From Oscillospiraceae bacterium (GTDB lineage Bacteria > Bacillota > Clostridia > Lachnospirales > Lachnospiraceae), in the NCBI GenBank assembly GCA_021771715.1, contig JAETOO010000020.1:1-62725 (forward strand): 62,725 nucleotides of DNA. The letters are read 5' to 3'. The first letter of the stretch is position 1; each line of letters opens with the position of its first letter. The notes below the pieces were generated by a model. It was not told the DNA's origin. It saw only the letters and a list, made by a program, of their open reading frames with translations, and did not search any database. Positions 51,249 to 59,968 of this stretch are shown piece after piece. Both the position numbers and the translations under genes were made by a program.

Positions 51249-52094
51249 ATGAGAGAGATGGGATGGCTGCTGGGGGCAGCCGGTGCATATATTGTGGCGA
51301 TCATGCCGCGGATGCGGCATCGGGCAGAACGGATGAACGGTGTGTTTTACGCGCACCGCGGACTGCACAGCCAGGAGAGGGGAATACCGGAAAATTCGAT
51401 GGCCGCGTTCCGAAGGGCGGTGGAGGCCGGCTACGGGATTGAGCTGGACGTGCAGCTGTCAAAGGATGAGCGCCCTGTCATCTTTCACGACGTTACATTG
51501 AAGCGCGTCTGCTCCGTGGACGGCCGCGTGAGCGATTACACGTATGAGGAGCTGAGACAGTTTCCGCTTGCAGGGACCGGGGAGCGGATTCCGCTGCTTT
51601 CCGAGGTGCTCGACCTGGTGGACGGGCGGGTGCCGCTGCTGGTCGAGCTCAAATGCCCGGATTTCCGGGCGCTGGTGTGCAGGCGGGCGGATGAGGTGCT
51701 CTCAGATTACCGCGGTGAGTACACGGTCGAGTCGTTCAACCCGTTTGCGTTGTACTGGTACCGCAGGCATCGTCCTGACATTTGCCGCGGACAGCTGGCG
51801 ATGAATTTTCAGCGGCAGGAGGGGCATTACGGACTGGACCGCTTTGCGGCGCGCCATCTGCTGACGAATTTTATCGCGAGGCCGGACTTCATCGCGTACG
51901 ATATCCGCGACAAGGAGGCGGTGTCGAAGAATCTGTGCAGGCGGCTGTTTCACTGCCCGTCTGCAGCCTGGACAGTGCGGTCGCCGGAGCAGCTCAAGAG
52001 GGTGCGGCCGTACTATGACTCGTTTATCTTTGAGGGGTTTCGCCCGGCAGCGGTGCGCGCGGACAGGGATCGCGGGGATGTCTTGAACGCATAA
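51249..52094 (+). CDS. Membrane-anchored glycerophosphodiester phosphodiesterase
   Basis: A 281-residue paralog with a short N-terminal membrane segment (GWLLGAAGAYIVAIM). The active-site motifs are present: YAHRGLHSQERGIPENS, GIELDVQLSKDERPVIFHD, VELKCPD and the late AWTVRSPEQ. It shares an operon with the preceding gene but is clearly divergent in sequence, suggesting different substrates or cell location. Confidence 0.9.
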   Translation: MREMGWLLGAAGAYIVAIMPRMRHRAERMNGVFYAHRGLHSQERGIPENSMAAFRRAVEAGYGIELDVQLSKDERPVIFHDVTLKRVCSVDGRVSDYTYEELRQFPLAGTGERIPLLSEVLDLVDGRVPLLVELKCPDFRALVCRRADEVLSDYRGEYTVESFNPFALYWYRRHRPDICRGQLAMNFQRQEGHYGLDRFAARHLLTNFIARPDFIAYDIRDKEAVSKNLCRRLFHCPSAAWTVRSPEQLKRVRPYYDSFIFEGFRPAAVRADRDRGDVLNA

Positions 52095-52098
52095 AGCG

Positions 52099-52124
52099 TT
52101 TCAGAACGATCAAATGTTCTGAAA
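52099..52124 (+). terminator. Hairpin after the second phosphodiesterase gene
   Basis: A 9-bp stem TTTCAGAAC/GTTCTGAAA (52099-52107 with 52116-52124), but only a weak T run follows. Possible terminator. Confidence 0.5.
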
Positions 52125-52200
52125 TTCCACTTTCACAGTCAGAATAGCCGTGAACCGCATCCCTACGAAAATATTTTTGTGCATTTTTTATAAAATATCC

Positions 52201-52229
52201 TTGTGAATCGGCCAAAAACGCGCTATACT
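52201..52229 (+). promoter_or_regulatory. Promoter of the phosphofructokinase gene
   Basis: TTGTGA (52201-52206), 17-bp spacer, TATACT (52224-52229). About 100 nt of leader precede the start codon. Confidence 0.7.
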
Positions 52230-52335
52230 ATCACCATCGAAAACGAAAACGTGATGATTCAGGAGACTGCAGACCCGAAGGTACGGCGGAACCTCCGGAT
52301 TGTCGCTGAAAATCTAAGAAAGAGGGATATGACCT

Positions 52336-53409
52336 ATGAAAAGAGTAGGACTGTTGACGAGCGGCGGCGACTGTCAGGCGTTGAATGCGACGATGCGTGG
52401 TGTGGTAAAAGGACTTTCTTCGAACCTGCGGGAGCTCGAGGTGTACGGCTTTATGAACGGCTATAAGGGGCTGATTTACGGCGATTACCGCCTGCTGACC
52501 CCGCGCGATTTCTCCGGTATCCTCACGAAGGGCGGCACGATCCTCGGATCGTCGAGACAGCCGTTCAAGCTCATGCGCGAGCCGGACGAAAAGGGACTGG
52601 ACAAGGTGGAGGCGATGAAGCAGAATTATTACAAGCTGCGCCTCGACTGCCTCGTGATTCTCGGCGGCAACGGCACGCAGAAGACGGCCAACCTGCTGCG
52701 CGAGGAGGGGCTGAACATCATTCATCTGCCGAAGACGATTGACAACGACATCTATGGCACGGACATGACCTTCGGCTTCTACAGTGCGGTGAATATCGCG
52801 ACGGATGCGATCGACTGCATCCACACGACGGCTGCTTCGCACAACCGTGTCTTCATCGTGGAGGTCATGGGCCACAAGGTAGGCTGGCTGACGTTGTACG
52901 CGGGCATCGCGGGCGGCGCAGACATCATCCTGCTGCCGGAGATCCCGTACGATATCAAGAAGGTCATCGAGGCGATCGACCGCCGGACGAAGGCCGGCAA
53001 GGGCTTCACCGTGATTGCGGTGGCTGAGGGCGCGATCTCGAAGCAGGACGCGAAGCTGAGCAAGAAGGATTACAAGAAGAAGATTGAGGCGAAGAAGTAC
53101 CCGTCTGTAGCCTATGAGATCGCGGAGGAGATCAAGGCGGCGAACGGACCGGAGGTCCGCATCACAGTGCCGGGTCACACACAGCGCGGCGGCAGCCCGT
53201 GCCCGTATGACCGTGTCCTCTCGACCAGAATCGGCGTGACGTGCGCGCAGATGATCCTCGAGGAGCAGTACGGCTACATGGTCGGCATCGTGAACGGCAA
53301 GATGAAGAAGGTGCCGCTCGCCGACGTGGCAGGCAAGCTCAAGACCGTATCTCCGAAGGACCAGATCATCCAGGAGGCAAAGTTCATGGGAATCAGCTTC
53401 GGCGACTGA
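52336..53409 (+). CDS. 6-phosphofructokinase (atypical phosphoryl-donor site)
   Basis: A 357-residue glycolytic kinase. N-terminal GGDCQALNA corresponds to the nucleotide loop GGDxPGxN. ILGGNGTQ has Gly where PPi-dependent enzymes have Asp, which favours ATP, while LPKTIDNDI has the Lys typical of PPi-type and atypical ATP enzymes in place of Gly. The mixed G/K pattern belongs to the group III 'mixed-substrate' phosphofructokinases, so the donor cannot be fixed by sequence alone. Later motifs: VEVMGHKVGWL, PGHTQRGGSP. Confidence 0.92.
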   Translation: MKRVGLLTSGGDCQALNATMRGVVKGLSSNLRELEVYGFMNGYKGLIYGDYRLLTPRDFSGILTKGGTILGSSRQPFKLMREPDEKGLDKVEAMKQNYYKLRLDCLVILGGNGTQKTANLLREEGLNIIHLPKTIDNDIYGTDMTFGFYSAVNIATDAIDCIHTTAASHNRVFIVEVMGHKVGWLTLYAGIAGGADIILLPEIPYDIKKVIEAIDRRTKAGKGFTVIAVAEGAISKQDAKLSKKDYKKKIEAKKYPSVAYEIAEEIKAANGPEVRITVPGHTQRGGSPCPYDRVLSTRIGVTCAQMILEEQYGYMVGIVNGKMKKVPLADVAGKLKTVSPKDQIIQEAKFMGISFGD

Positions 53410-53628
53410 TGCAAAGGATGGCGGGAGGATGACTGTGAGACAGAGGACTGACTGGCAGGATGACCGACAGCCGGAGCAAAAGTGTGCTATGTAGGATAGA
53501 GAACAGAATACACAGGGCGTTGCAATATGCGGCAATGCTGCAGACATGGATATTTGGCGGATTGGCCGGATATCACAGAGTGCGGCAGGCAGCATTTGCA
53601 GCGCTCTGTTTTTTTGCGCTGTGTATGC

Positions 53629-54438
53629 TCAGCGGTGCAGCGGTTCCTTGTTCTCGGCCCTTATCCGCAGGCGGAACCAAAATTCCGGTCTGCCTTTGAT
53701 GTATGCGACGCGGAGCAGGAAGGCTGTGCTGTCCCCGGTCAGCCTCAGGCGGTGCGCTTCGGCGAAGTCCTTCAGGGGCAATAGCTGTTCGGCCGGGATG
53801 CAGTCCAGAGAATTGAGCCGGATCAGCCGGGTCAGATAGAGGCCCGGAGGGCAGCAGACGGCGTGCTCCGGGATGGAGAGGGCGTACTTTCGGATGACAG
53901 TCCCGTATGTTCCGATGCCGGCCTGGCAGGGGACGCAGGGAGACTGGCCGAGCTCCGCAGGATCCCCTGTGATCCGCAGCGCTGTCGTGTGCAGCATGAG
54001 CCGGTCCAGCCACTGCTGTTCGTCCGCCTTTTTCTGCCGCTCAAACTGATAGAGGTCGTACCGCGCGTCGGCCACGTGCAGCATGCTTACGCGCTGTTCC
54101 GTGTCAAGGCAGGATTTCAGGTGGTCTGCCATCATATTCAGCAGATACAGCTGCTCCTGCAAAGCGGCGATTTCCTGCTGAAGGCTTGCGATCTCTTCCT
54201 GATAATCCTGCAGAAGTCCCTCCACGGAATGCGTGCTGAAAAGCGTGGAAATCGAGGACAGAGAAAGGTGATTCTTCCGCAGTCTGCGGATATAGAGAAG
54301 AATCGTGAGATCCTCCACAGAGTACTCATAATAGCCATTGCTTTTGTTCCGGGCCGGCATCAGCAGGCCCTTGCTGCGGTACATGCGGATCGTTTCGGGA
54401 TTACAGCCGGACAGCGCTGCGAGCTCATGTATTTGCAT
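53629..54438 (-). CDS. MerR-family regulator
   Basis: A 269-residue activator. The N-terminal MerR HTH is clear (MQIHELAALSGCNPETIRMYRSKGLL, then NGYYEYSVEDLTILLYIRRLR). A long dimerisation coiled coil follows (residues about 70-110, QEEIASLQQEIAALQEQL). The C-terminal ligand domain has two Cys in SPCVPCQAG and two in AVCCPPG but no known metal motif. It is divergent from the flavoprotein reductase gene, whose promoter has the MerR-type 19-bp spacer. Confidence 0.9.
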   Translation of the reverse strand: MQIHELAALSGCNPETIRMYRSKGLLMPARNKSNGYYEYSVEDLTILLYIRRLRKNHLSLSSISTLFSTHSVEGLLQDYQEEIASLQQEIAALQEQLYLLNMMADHLKSCLDTEQRVSMLHVADARYDLYQFERQKKADEQQWLDRLMLHTTALRITGDPAELGQSPCVPCQAGIGTYGTVIRKYALSIPEHAVCCPPGLYLTRLIRLNSLDCIPAEQLLPLKDFAEAHRLRLTGDSTAFLLRVAYIKGRPEFWFRLRIRAENKEPLHR

Positions 54439-54480
54439 AAAAGATCGTCTCCATATGATAAAATTTTATCAAACCATGTA

Positions 54481-54511
54481 TTGACTCTGTATTCGATACA
54501 GGGTTTATGAT
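54481..54511 (+). promoter_or_regulatory. MerR-type promoter of the flavoprotein gene
   Basis: TTGACT (54481-54486) and TATGAT (54506-54511) are separated by 19 bp, the overlong spacer that MerR activators untwist. The spacer holds the dyad CTGTAT-TCG-ATACAG (54487-54501). Confidence 0.85.
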
Positions 54512-54598
54512 AAAGATAGCACAGACAGAGAAAAAGGTCAAAGGGCTGTGCTGCAAAAGGCATGGCGTTGATAATAAAAAATGGAGGAGGCAATTGTT

Positions 54599-56674
54599 AT
54601 GAGCAACAAGGAGAGCAGGAACTCACAGCTTTCCCGCCGCGATTTCCTGAAGGGAACGGCAGCAGGCGCACTGGGCTTGGCAGCGGCAGGCGTGCTGGGA
54701 GGAATCCCGGGCGCGGCAACGGTGAAGGCAGCAGGCACGTACACGCCCGGTACCTACAGTGCTACGGCGGTAGGAATCGGTACGGTGACTGTGACCATGA
54801 CATTTGATGAGGAGAGTATCCTGGATGTCGTGGTGGACGTATCGGAGGAGACGCCGACCATCGGAGGAATGTACGGGGAGGATCTCGCGAAGCAGATCCT
54901 GGATGCGCAGGGCGCAGAGATCGACGGCATCAGCGGTGCGACGACGACTGCGACGGCTGCGTCCAAGGCGGCTGCGGCATGTATCGCGCAGGCGAAGGGC
55001 GAGACGGTAGAGATCTCCACAAATGCGGCGTCCGAGGAGTACGAGGTGCCGTCAGAACTCACGGCGGAGGAAGTAGAGGCTTCTGCGTGTGAGCTGGGTG
55101 CGGTGACACCGGACGAGGTAAAGGAATTTGATGTAGTCGTAGTCGGCGCAGGCGCAGCAGGCGTCCCGGCGGCAGGCTTTGCGGCTGAGGCGGGAGCTTC
55201 CGTGGCGCTGCTGCAGAAGGAGGCGAGCGTTGTCTCCCAGGGCAACTGCGGCTCTGCAATTATCAAGTCCAGATCTACGGAAGCAGGTCTGATGAAGTGG
55301 GTACATCACACGAACTGTCTGGATGACTGGCGTGCGGACACAAAGCTTCTGAGAGCGTATGTGGACCACTCGGAGGAGGCTCTGATGTGGTATCTGAACC
55401 GTGCGGGACTGACGACAGAGACCGAGTACGGCGACGGCAGCAAGGTCGACAGCAACGAGAAGTGCAGTGAGCTTCTGAATGACGGAAACGGCCTGTTCGC
55501 GTACATGAGTACCAGCCAGGATCTGACCGGCATGTGGAGCGACCGCATGGATTCCTATGATTACGGTGAGGACCACTGCTACTTTATGGCTCCGTGGATT
55601 GGGCCGAAGCCGCAGAATGTCGGAAATGCGCTGCAGAAGGTGCTGGACAATGTGGCGGCTGCCAACCCGAACCTGGAGGTCTTTTACAGCACGCCGGCAG
55701 TGCAGCTCGTGAAGGACGGGGACAAGGTAACCGGCGTGATCGCGAAGGATGCAGACGGAAAATACATTCAGTTCAATGCCGCAAAGGGCGTCATCCTGGC
55801 GACCGGCGATTACATGAACAATGATGCGATGGTGGCGCGGTGGTGCCCGGATGTCGCAGACTATGACAAGAAGCAGTACCACAAGACCGGCGACGGACAT
55901 GTTCTGGCTCTAAGTGCCGGGGCGAAGATGGAGCCGCTCGGACATACAAAGATGATGCATGACTTTGATTCCGGCCTGATGTACGAGGAGCCGTTCCTGT
56001 ATGTCAATATGGACGGAGAGCGCTTTACAAATGAGTACACGGGATTCGTGTATATGGGCAATGTCCTGAAGCATCAGGGAAGATTCAGCGGAAGCAATGT
56101 GGATGCGAACCATCCGGACGGATCAAAGGGCTGGTATTGTACGATTTACGACAGTGATTATGAGAACTGGCCGGCAGAGGAGTTTGTCAGCGGCATGGTT
56201 CCGGCGGCTGCAATGCAGAAGTATATCCCGGGCGCGGTAGAGAACCCGGAGGGCGTGTTCACGAATCTGATCGACAGCCACTGCTGCGATACGCTGGAGG
56301 AACTGGCGGAAGAGCTCGGAATCCCGGCGGATGCGCTGAAGGCCTCTGTAGACCGCTACAATGAGCTCTGCGAGGCAGGCAGTGATGCAGATTTCGGCAA
56401 GCCGGCTAAATTTATGCATCCGATTAAGACGGCGCCGTTCTGGGGCGTGCGCAAGCACATCCGCGTTTCCTCGATCGACTCGGGCGTCATGACAAACGAA
56501 AACGGACAGGCGTTAAATGCGGCCGGAGAGGTAATCGAGGGCCTGTACTGTGTCGGCAATCTGGGCGGGCCGTTTTACGGCGGCGCAGACTATCCGTTCC
56601 ATCAGACAGGTCTCTCTCTGGGACGCTGCTACACCTTCGGCATGCTGGCAGGAAAGCACGCCGCATCTAAATAA
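54599..56674 (+). CDS. Tat-exported FMN/FAD reductase (flavocytochrome c / fumarate reductase-like)
   Basis: A 691-residue periplasm-side flavoprotein. A twin-arginine signal is at the start (QLSRRDFLKGTAAGALGL). An FMN-binding domain follows, with the covalent-FMN motif DGISGATTTATA near residue 110. A FAD-binding reductase domain then begins with DVVVVGAGAAGVPAAGFAAEAG. The layout matches fumarate and urocanate reductases and similar acceptors used in anaerobic respiration. No haem motif is present. ATG 54599 lies behind GGAGGAGG. The substrate is not predictable. Confidence 0.92.
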   Translation: MSNKESRNSQLSRRDFLKGTAAGALGLAAAGVLGGIPGAATVKAAGTYTPGTYSATAVGIGTVTVTMTFDEESILDVVVDVSEETPTIGGMYGEDLAKQILDAQGAEIDGISGATTTATAASKAAAACIAQAKGETVEISTNAASEEYEVPSELTAEEVEASACELGAVTPDEVKEFDVVVVGAGAAGVPAAGFAAEAGASVALLQKEASVVSQGNCGSAIIKSRSTEAGLMKWVHHTNCLDDWRADTKLLRAYVDHSEEALMWYLNRAGLTTETEYGDGSKVDSNEKCSELLNDGNGLFAYMSTSQDLTGMWSDRMDSYDYGEDHCYFMAPWIGPKPQNVGNALQKVLDNVAAANPNLEVFYSTPAVQLVKDGDKVTGVIAKDADGKYIQFNAAKGVILATGDYMNNDAMVARWCPDVADYDKKQYHKTGDGHVLALSAGAKMEPLGHTKMMHDFDSGLMYEEPFLYVNMDGERFTNEYTGFVYMGNVLKHQGRFSGSNVDANHPDGSKGWYCTIYDSDYENWPAEEFVSGMVPAAAMQKYIPGAVENPEGVFTNLIDSHCCDTLEELAEELGIPADALKASVDRYNELCEAGSDADFGKPAKFMHPIKTAPFWGVRKHIRVSSIDSGVMTNENGQALNAAGEVIEGLYCVGNLGGPFYGGADYPFHQTGLSLGRCYTFGMLAGKHAASK

Positions 56675-56688
56675 GAACTTTGCAGGAG

Positions 56689-56720
56689 GGGCTGCCGCAG
56701 GAAATGCGGCGGCCCTTTTT
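56689..56720 (+). terminator. Terminator after the flavoprotein gene
   Basis: An 11-bp stem with one G-T pair (56689-56699 with 56705-56715), followed by TTTTT. Confidence 0.9.
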
Positions 56721-56812
56721 CCAAGGGGAGAAAATAACCGCCAGTTTTTCCTATAGAACGGTCACCGGAAACCTGTAAGTAAAAACCGGTACCATTTTCC
56801 CGGATTGTATGC

Positions 56813-56935
56813 TATACTCGTGGCAGGCGGCAGGGAATGCGGCGGAGAAGTCCTGTTCCTGCCGCGCAGCCGCTTGCCAACATGCAGTCAGATCAGCCTG
56901 GGCGGCTATTTTTGTGGGAGAATGGAGGCACGGCA
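56813..56935 (+). promoter_or_regulatory. Promoter and structured leader of dnaX
   Basis: An extended -10 TGC-TATACT (TATACT at 56813-56818) starts a roughly 115-nt leader. The leader contains a 10-bp stem GGCAGGCGGC/GCCGCTTGCC that competes with GCGGCAGGGAA/TTCCTGCCGC. The region occupies the spot where many Firmicutes encode the SRP RNA, but the required GGAAGGAAGCA core is absent. Confidence 0.45.
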
Positions 56936-56936
56936 A

Positions 56937-58652
56937 ATGGGCTATACTGCGTTGTACAGGAAATTTCGCCCGGATACGTTTGCGGACGTGAAGGGGCAGG
57001 ATCATATCGTAAAGACCTTGAAAAATCAGATTAAGGCGGACCGGATCGGGCACGCGTACCTGTTTTGCGGGACGCGGGGCACCGGGAAGACCACGATCGC
57101 GAAGATTCTCGCGAAGGTCGCAAACTGTGAGCACCCCGTGGACGGGAACCCGTGCAATGCGTGCGCGTCGTGCCGGGCGATCGCGGCCGGGGCCTCGATG
57201 AATGTCATCGAGATTGACGCTGCGTCGAACAACGGAGTCGACAATATCCGTGAGATCCGGGAGGAGGTCGCGTACCCGCCCACGGAAGGGCGGTATAAGG
57301 TCTACATCATCGACGAGGTGCATATGCTCTCGATCGGGGCGTTCAACGCGCTTTTGAAGACGCTGGAGGAGCCGCCCTCCTACGTGATCTTTATCCTCGC
57401 AACGACGGAGGCACACAAAATCCCGGTCACGATCCTCTCCCGGTGCCAGCGGTATGATTTCCACAGGATCAGCCAGGATACGATCGAGCGGCGGCTTGCA
57501 GACTTGATGGAGCAGGAGCACGTCGAGGTGGAGGAGAAGGCGCTGCGGTATATCGCAAAGAAGGGGGACGGCGCGATGCGGGACGCGCTGAGTCTGCTCG
57601 ACCAGTGCATCGCGTTTTACCTCGGGGAGCGGCTGACGTATGACCGGGTGCTCGAGGTGCTCGGCGCGGTCGACACGGAGGTGTTCAGCGAGCTGCTGCG
57701 CAAGCTCCTTGGAGAGCAGATCGCGGATGCGGTGGGGCTGCTGGACCGGCTGATTCTCGACGGGCGCGATCTGACGCAGTTTGTCAGCGATTTTACGTGG
57801 TATCTGCGGAACCTGATGCTGCTCAAGGCGTCGGAGGACATGGAGGACGTTCTGGACGTGTCGACGGAGAACCTGGTGCAGCTGCGCGAGGAGGCGGCGC
57901 TGATCCGCAATGACACGCTGATGCGGTACATCCGGATTTTTTCGGAGCTGGCGAACACGATCCGCAATTCGGTGAACAAGCGCGTCATGCTGGAGATGGC
58001 GCTGATCAAGCTGTGTATGCCCGAGGCGGAGAAGGATGAGCTCTCGCTCGTGGAGCGGATCCGGAAGCTCGAGCGGCGGCTGGAGCAGATGACGGCAGGC
58101 GGATATGCAGGCGATGCAGGAGCGAGCGGGTATGCGGGCGATACAGGTGCCGGCGGATACCCGGACAGCGCGGACGACGGGAGATGGGATCCTTCTATGT
58201 ACGGCATGGGCGGCGGTGCGGACGCGTATGCGGCGGACGGGGCCGGGTACGGTGCGCCGGGCGGCGCAGAGGCCGGGATGGCGTACCCGAAGGCGGCGCC
58301 GGAGGATCTGAAAAAGGTGAAGGCGATGTGGAAGAACATCATCGTCGAGACGTCGAACCCGTTCCGCCTCGCGCTCGCCTCGGCGGAGGTGAAGTACAAT
58401 GCCGCGGAGGCGGAAGATAACCGGCTGTTCGTCGTCTTTGCGGATTTTCTCGCGGAGCGCTACATCAACAGCGCAGACCGCAAGCGGGAGCTCGAGAGTA
58501 TCATCGCCGACAAGACCGGCAGGCAGGTCGAGGTCAAGTTCATGCTGGCGGCCGACGAGGGGATCCAGCGCCAGAAGCTGGCGGCGATTGATATTGATGA
58601 AAGAATCCGCGAATTTATTCATACAGATATAGAAATCGAGGAAGAAAGCTGA
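56937..58652 (+). CDS. dnaX: DNA polymerase III subunit gamma/tau
   Basis: The 571-residue clamp-loader ATPase. Walker A is GTRGTGKTTIAKI, the zinc module is CEHPVDGNPCNACASC, Walker B is IIDEVHML, and sensor/SRC motif is LATTEAHKIPVTILSRC. A Gly/Ala/Tyr-rich low-complexity linker with a loose repeat (GYAGDAGASGYAGDTGA) lies at residues about 380-455. The C-terminal tau-like domain follows. ATG 56937 (MGYTALYRKFRP) is chosen over upstream ATGs because GGAGG is 8 nt before it. It starts the dnaX-ebfC-recR cluster. Confidence 0.95.
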   Translation: MGYTALYRKFRPDTFADVKGQDHIVKTLKNQIKADRIGHAYLFCGTRGTGKTTIAKILAKVANCEHPVDGNPCNACASCRAIAAGASMNVIEIDAASNNGVDNIREIREEVAYPPTEGRYKVYIIDEVHMLSIGAFNALLKTLEEPPSYVIFILATTEAHKIPVTILSRCQRYDFHRISQDTIERRLADLMEQEHVEVEEKALRYIAKKGDGAMRDALSLLDQCIAFYLGERLTYDRVLEVLGAVDTEVFSELLRKLLGEQIADAVGLLDRLILDGRDLTQFVSDFTWYLRNLMLLKASEDMEDVLDVSTENLVQLREEAALIRNDTLMRYIRIFSELANTIRNSVNKRVMLEMALIKLCMPEAEKDELSLVERIRKLERRLEQMTAGGYAGDAGASGYAGDTGAGGYPDSADDGRWDPSMYGMGGGADAYAADGAGYGAPGGAEAGMAYPKAAPEDLKKVKAMWKNIIVETSNPFRLALASAEVKYNAAEAEDNRLFVVFADFLAERYINSADRKRELESIIADKTGRQVEVKFMLAADEGIQRQKLAAIDIDERIREFIHTDIEIEEES

Positions 58653-58704
58653 TACAATGGTAGCAATTCAGGACTAAACAAAGAAAACAGCAGGAGGAGT
58701 TTTT

Positions 58705-59055
58705 ATGGCAAAGCGTGGAGGTTTCCCGGGCGGTATGCCCGGCAATATGAATAATCTGATGAAGCAGGCGCAGAAGATGCAGAAGCAGATGGAGGAGAAT
58801 CAGAAGGCGCTCGAGGAGAAGGAGTTCACGGCTGCCGCAGGCGGCGGCGCGGTGGAGGTCACGGTGTCCGGCAAGCGGGAAGTGCTGAAGGTAAAGCTGA
58901 GCGAGGAGGCTGTGGATCCGGATGACATCGAGATGCTGGAGGATCTGATCGTCGCTGCGACGAACGAGGCGCTGCGCCAGGCGGAGGAGGCAGCCGCGTC
59001 CGCGATGTCGAAGCTGACCGGCGGCCTTGGAGGACTGGGAGGCTTCGGATTCTGA
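58705..59055 (+). CDS. ebfC: YbaB/EbfC-family nucleoid-associated protein
   Basis: A 116-residue DNA-binding protein. The N-terminus is Gly/Met/Gln-rich ([19 protein letters not shown]). The conserved part is [25 protein letters not shown], then [20 protein letters not shown]. It nearly always lies between dnaX and recR, as here. RBS CAGGAGGAG precedes ATG 58705. It overlaps the recR start by 1 nt. Confidence 0.95.
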   Translation: MAKRGGFPGGMPGNMNNLMKQAQKMQKQMEENQKALEEKEFTAAAGGGAVEVTVSGKREVLKVKLSEEAVDPDDIEMLEDLIVAATNEALRQAEEAAASAMSKLTGGLGGLGGFGF

Positions 59056-59651
59056 TGGATTACTACGGGAGTCTGATGTCGAAGCTGATCGAGCAGCTCT
59101 CGGCACTGCCGGGCATCGGCGCGAAGTCCGCGCAGCGCCTGGCGTTTCATATCATCCATATGCCGAAGGAGCAGGTCGACCAGCTCACCGGCGCGATCCA
59201 GAATGCGCGCGAGAACATCTGCTACTGCAAGGAGTGCTGCACGCTGACAGACCAGGAGCTGTGCCCGATCTGCGCCAATGAGCAGCGCGACCACAGGACG
59301 ATCATGGTCGTCGAGAATACGCGCGACCTTGCGGCATATGAGAAGACCGGAAAGTACGAGGGCGTCTACCACGTCCTGCACGGCGCGATCTCCCCGCTGC
59401 TGGGCATCGGACCGGCGGACATCAAGCTGAAGGAGCTGATGCTGCGGCTTCAGGGCGATGTGAAGGAGGTCATCATCGCGACCAACTCGAGCCTGGAGGG
59501 CGAGGCGACCGCGATGTATCTGAGCAAGCTGATCAAGCCCGCCGGGATCAAGGTCAGCCGCATCGCGAGCGGCGTGCCGGTCGGCGGAGATCTGGAATAT
59601 ATCGACGAGGTGACGCTGCTGCGCGCGCTCGAGGGGCGGGTGCAGCTGTAG
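59055..59651 (+). CDS. recR: Recombination protein RecR
   Basis: A 198-residue recombination mediator acting with RecF/RecO at gaps. Order of parts: helix-hairpin-helix ([16 protein letters not shown]), a C4 zinc finger ([18 protein letters not shown]), then a Toprim domain ([18 protein letters not shown]). Its ATG overlaps the ebfC stop codon (TGATG). Length and motifs are standard. Confidence 0.96.
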   Translation: MDYYGSLMSKLIEQLSALPGIGAKSAQRLAFHIIHMPKEQVDQLTGAIQNARENICYCKECCTLTDQELCPICANEQRDHRTIMVVENTRDLAAYEKTGKYEGVYHVLHGAISPLLGIGPADIKLKELMLRLQGDVKEVIIATNSSLEGEATAMYLSKLIKPAGIKVSRIASGVPVGGDLEYIDEVTLLRALEGRVQL

Positions 59652-59720
59652 CCGGAATGCCGCATAGCTATCCGGTGGGCACGCGGTTATCCAGTGGACG
59701 CGCAGTTATGCAGTGGAGCA

Positions 59721-59839
59721 CATGAATATGTAGTGGGGCATACAGATAGGTAGCGAAGCGTATGGATATGCAGTGGAGTATACAGATAGGTAGCGAAGCG
59801 CATGGATATGCAGTGGAGTTACAGATAGGTAGCAGAGCA
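59721..59839. repeat. 40-bp tandem repeat downstream of recR
   Basis: Units 59721-59760, 59761-59800 and 59801-59839 follow x-ATGGATATGCAGTGGAG..ACAGATAGGTAGCGAAGC, with degenerate copies on both sides. No coding function seen in the 59652-59968 gap apart from this and the terminator. Confidence 0.87.
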
Positions 59840-59907
59840 CGCAGATATGCGGCGGTGAATAGGGATCAACAGAGGTGAATAAGGATAAAATAGAGAGATA
59901 AGAAATT

Positions 59908-59965
59908 CAGGCAGTCCGGTTACAGCGGGATGGAACGCTGTGCCGGGCTGCCTGATTGTTTTTTT
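59908..59965 (+). terminator. Terminator downstream of recR
   Basis: CAGGCAG-x-CCGG..ACAGCG pairs with CGCTGT-x-CCGGGCTGCCTG (59908-59927 with 59936-59954), followed by a T run (59957-59965). It ends the dnaX-ebfC-recR unit and faces the convergent yyaC gene. Confidence 0.8.
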
Positions 59966-59968
59966 GCG

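Noticed and set aside
56750-56936. SRP RNA gene upstream of dnaX
   Set aside because: Position fits, but the conserved GGAAGGAAGCA core and its partner strand are absent. Only a structured leader is supported.
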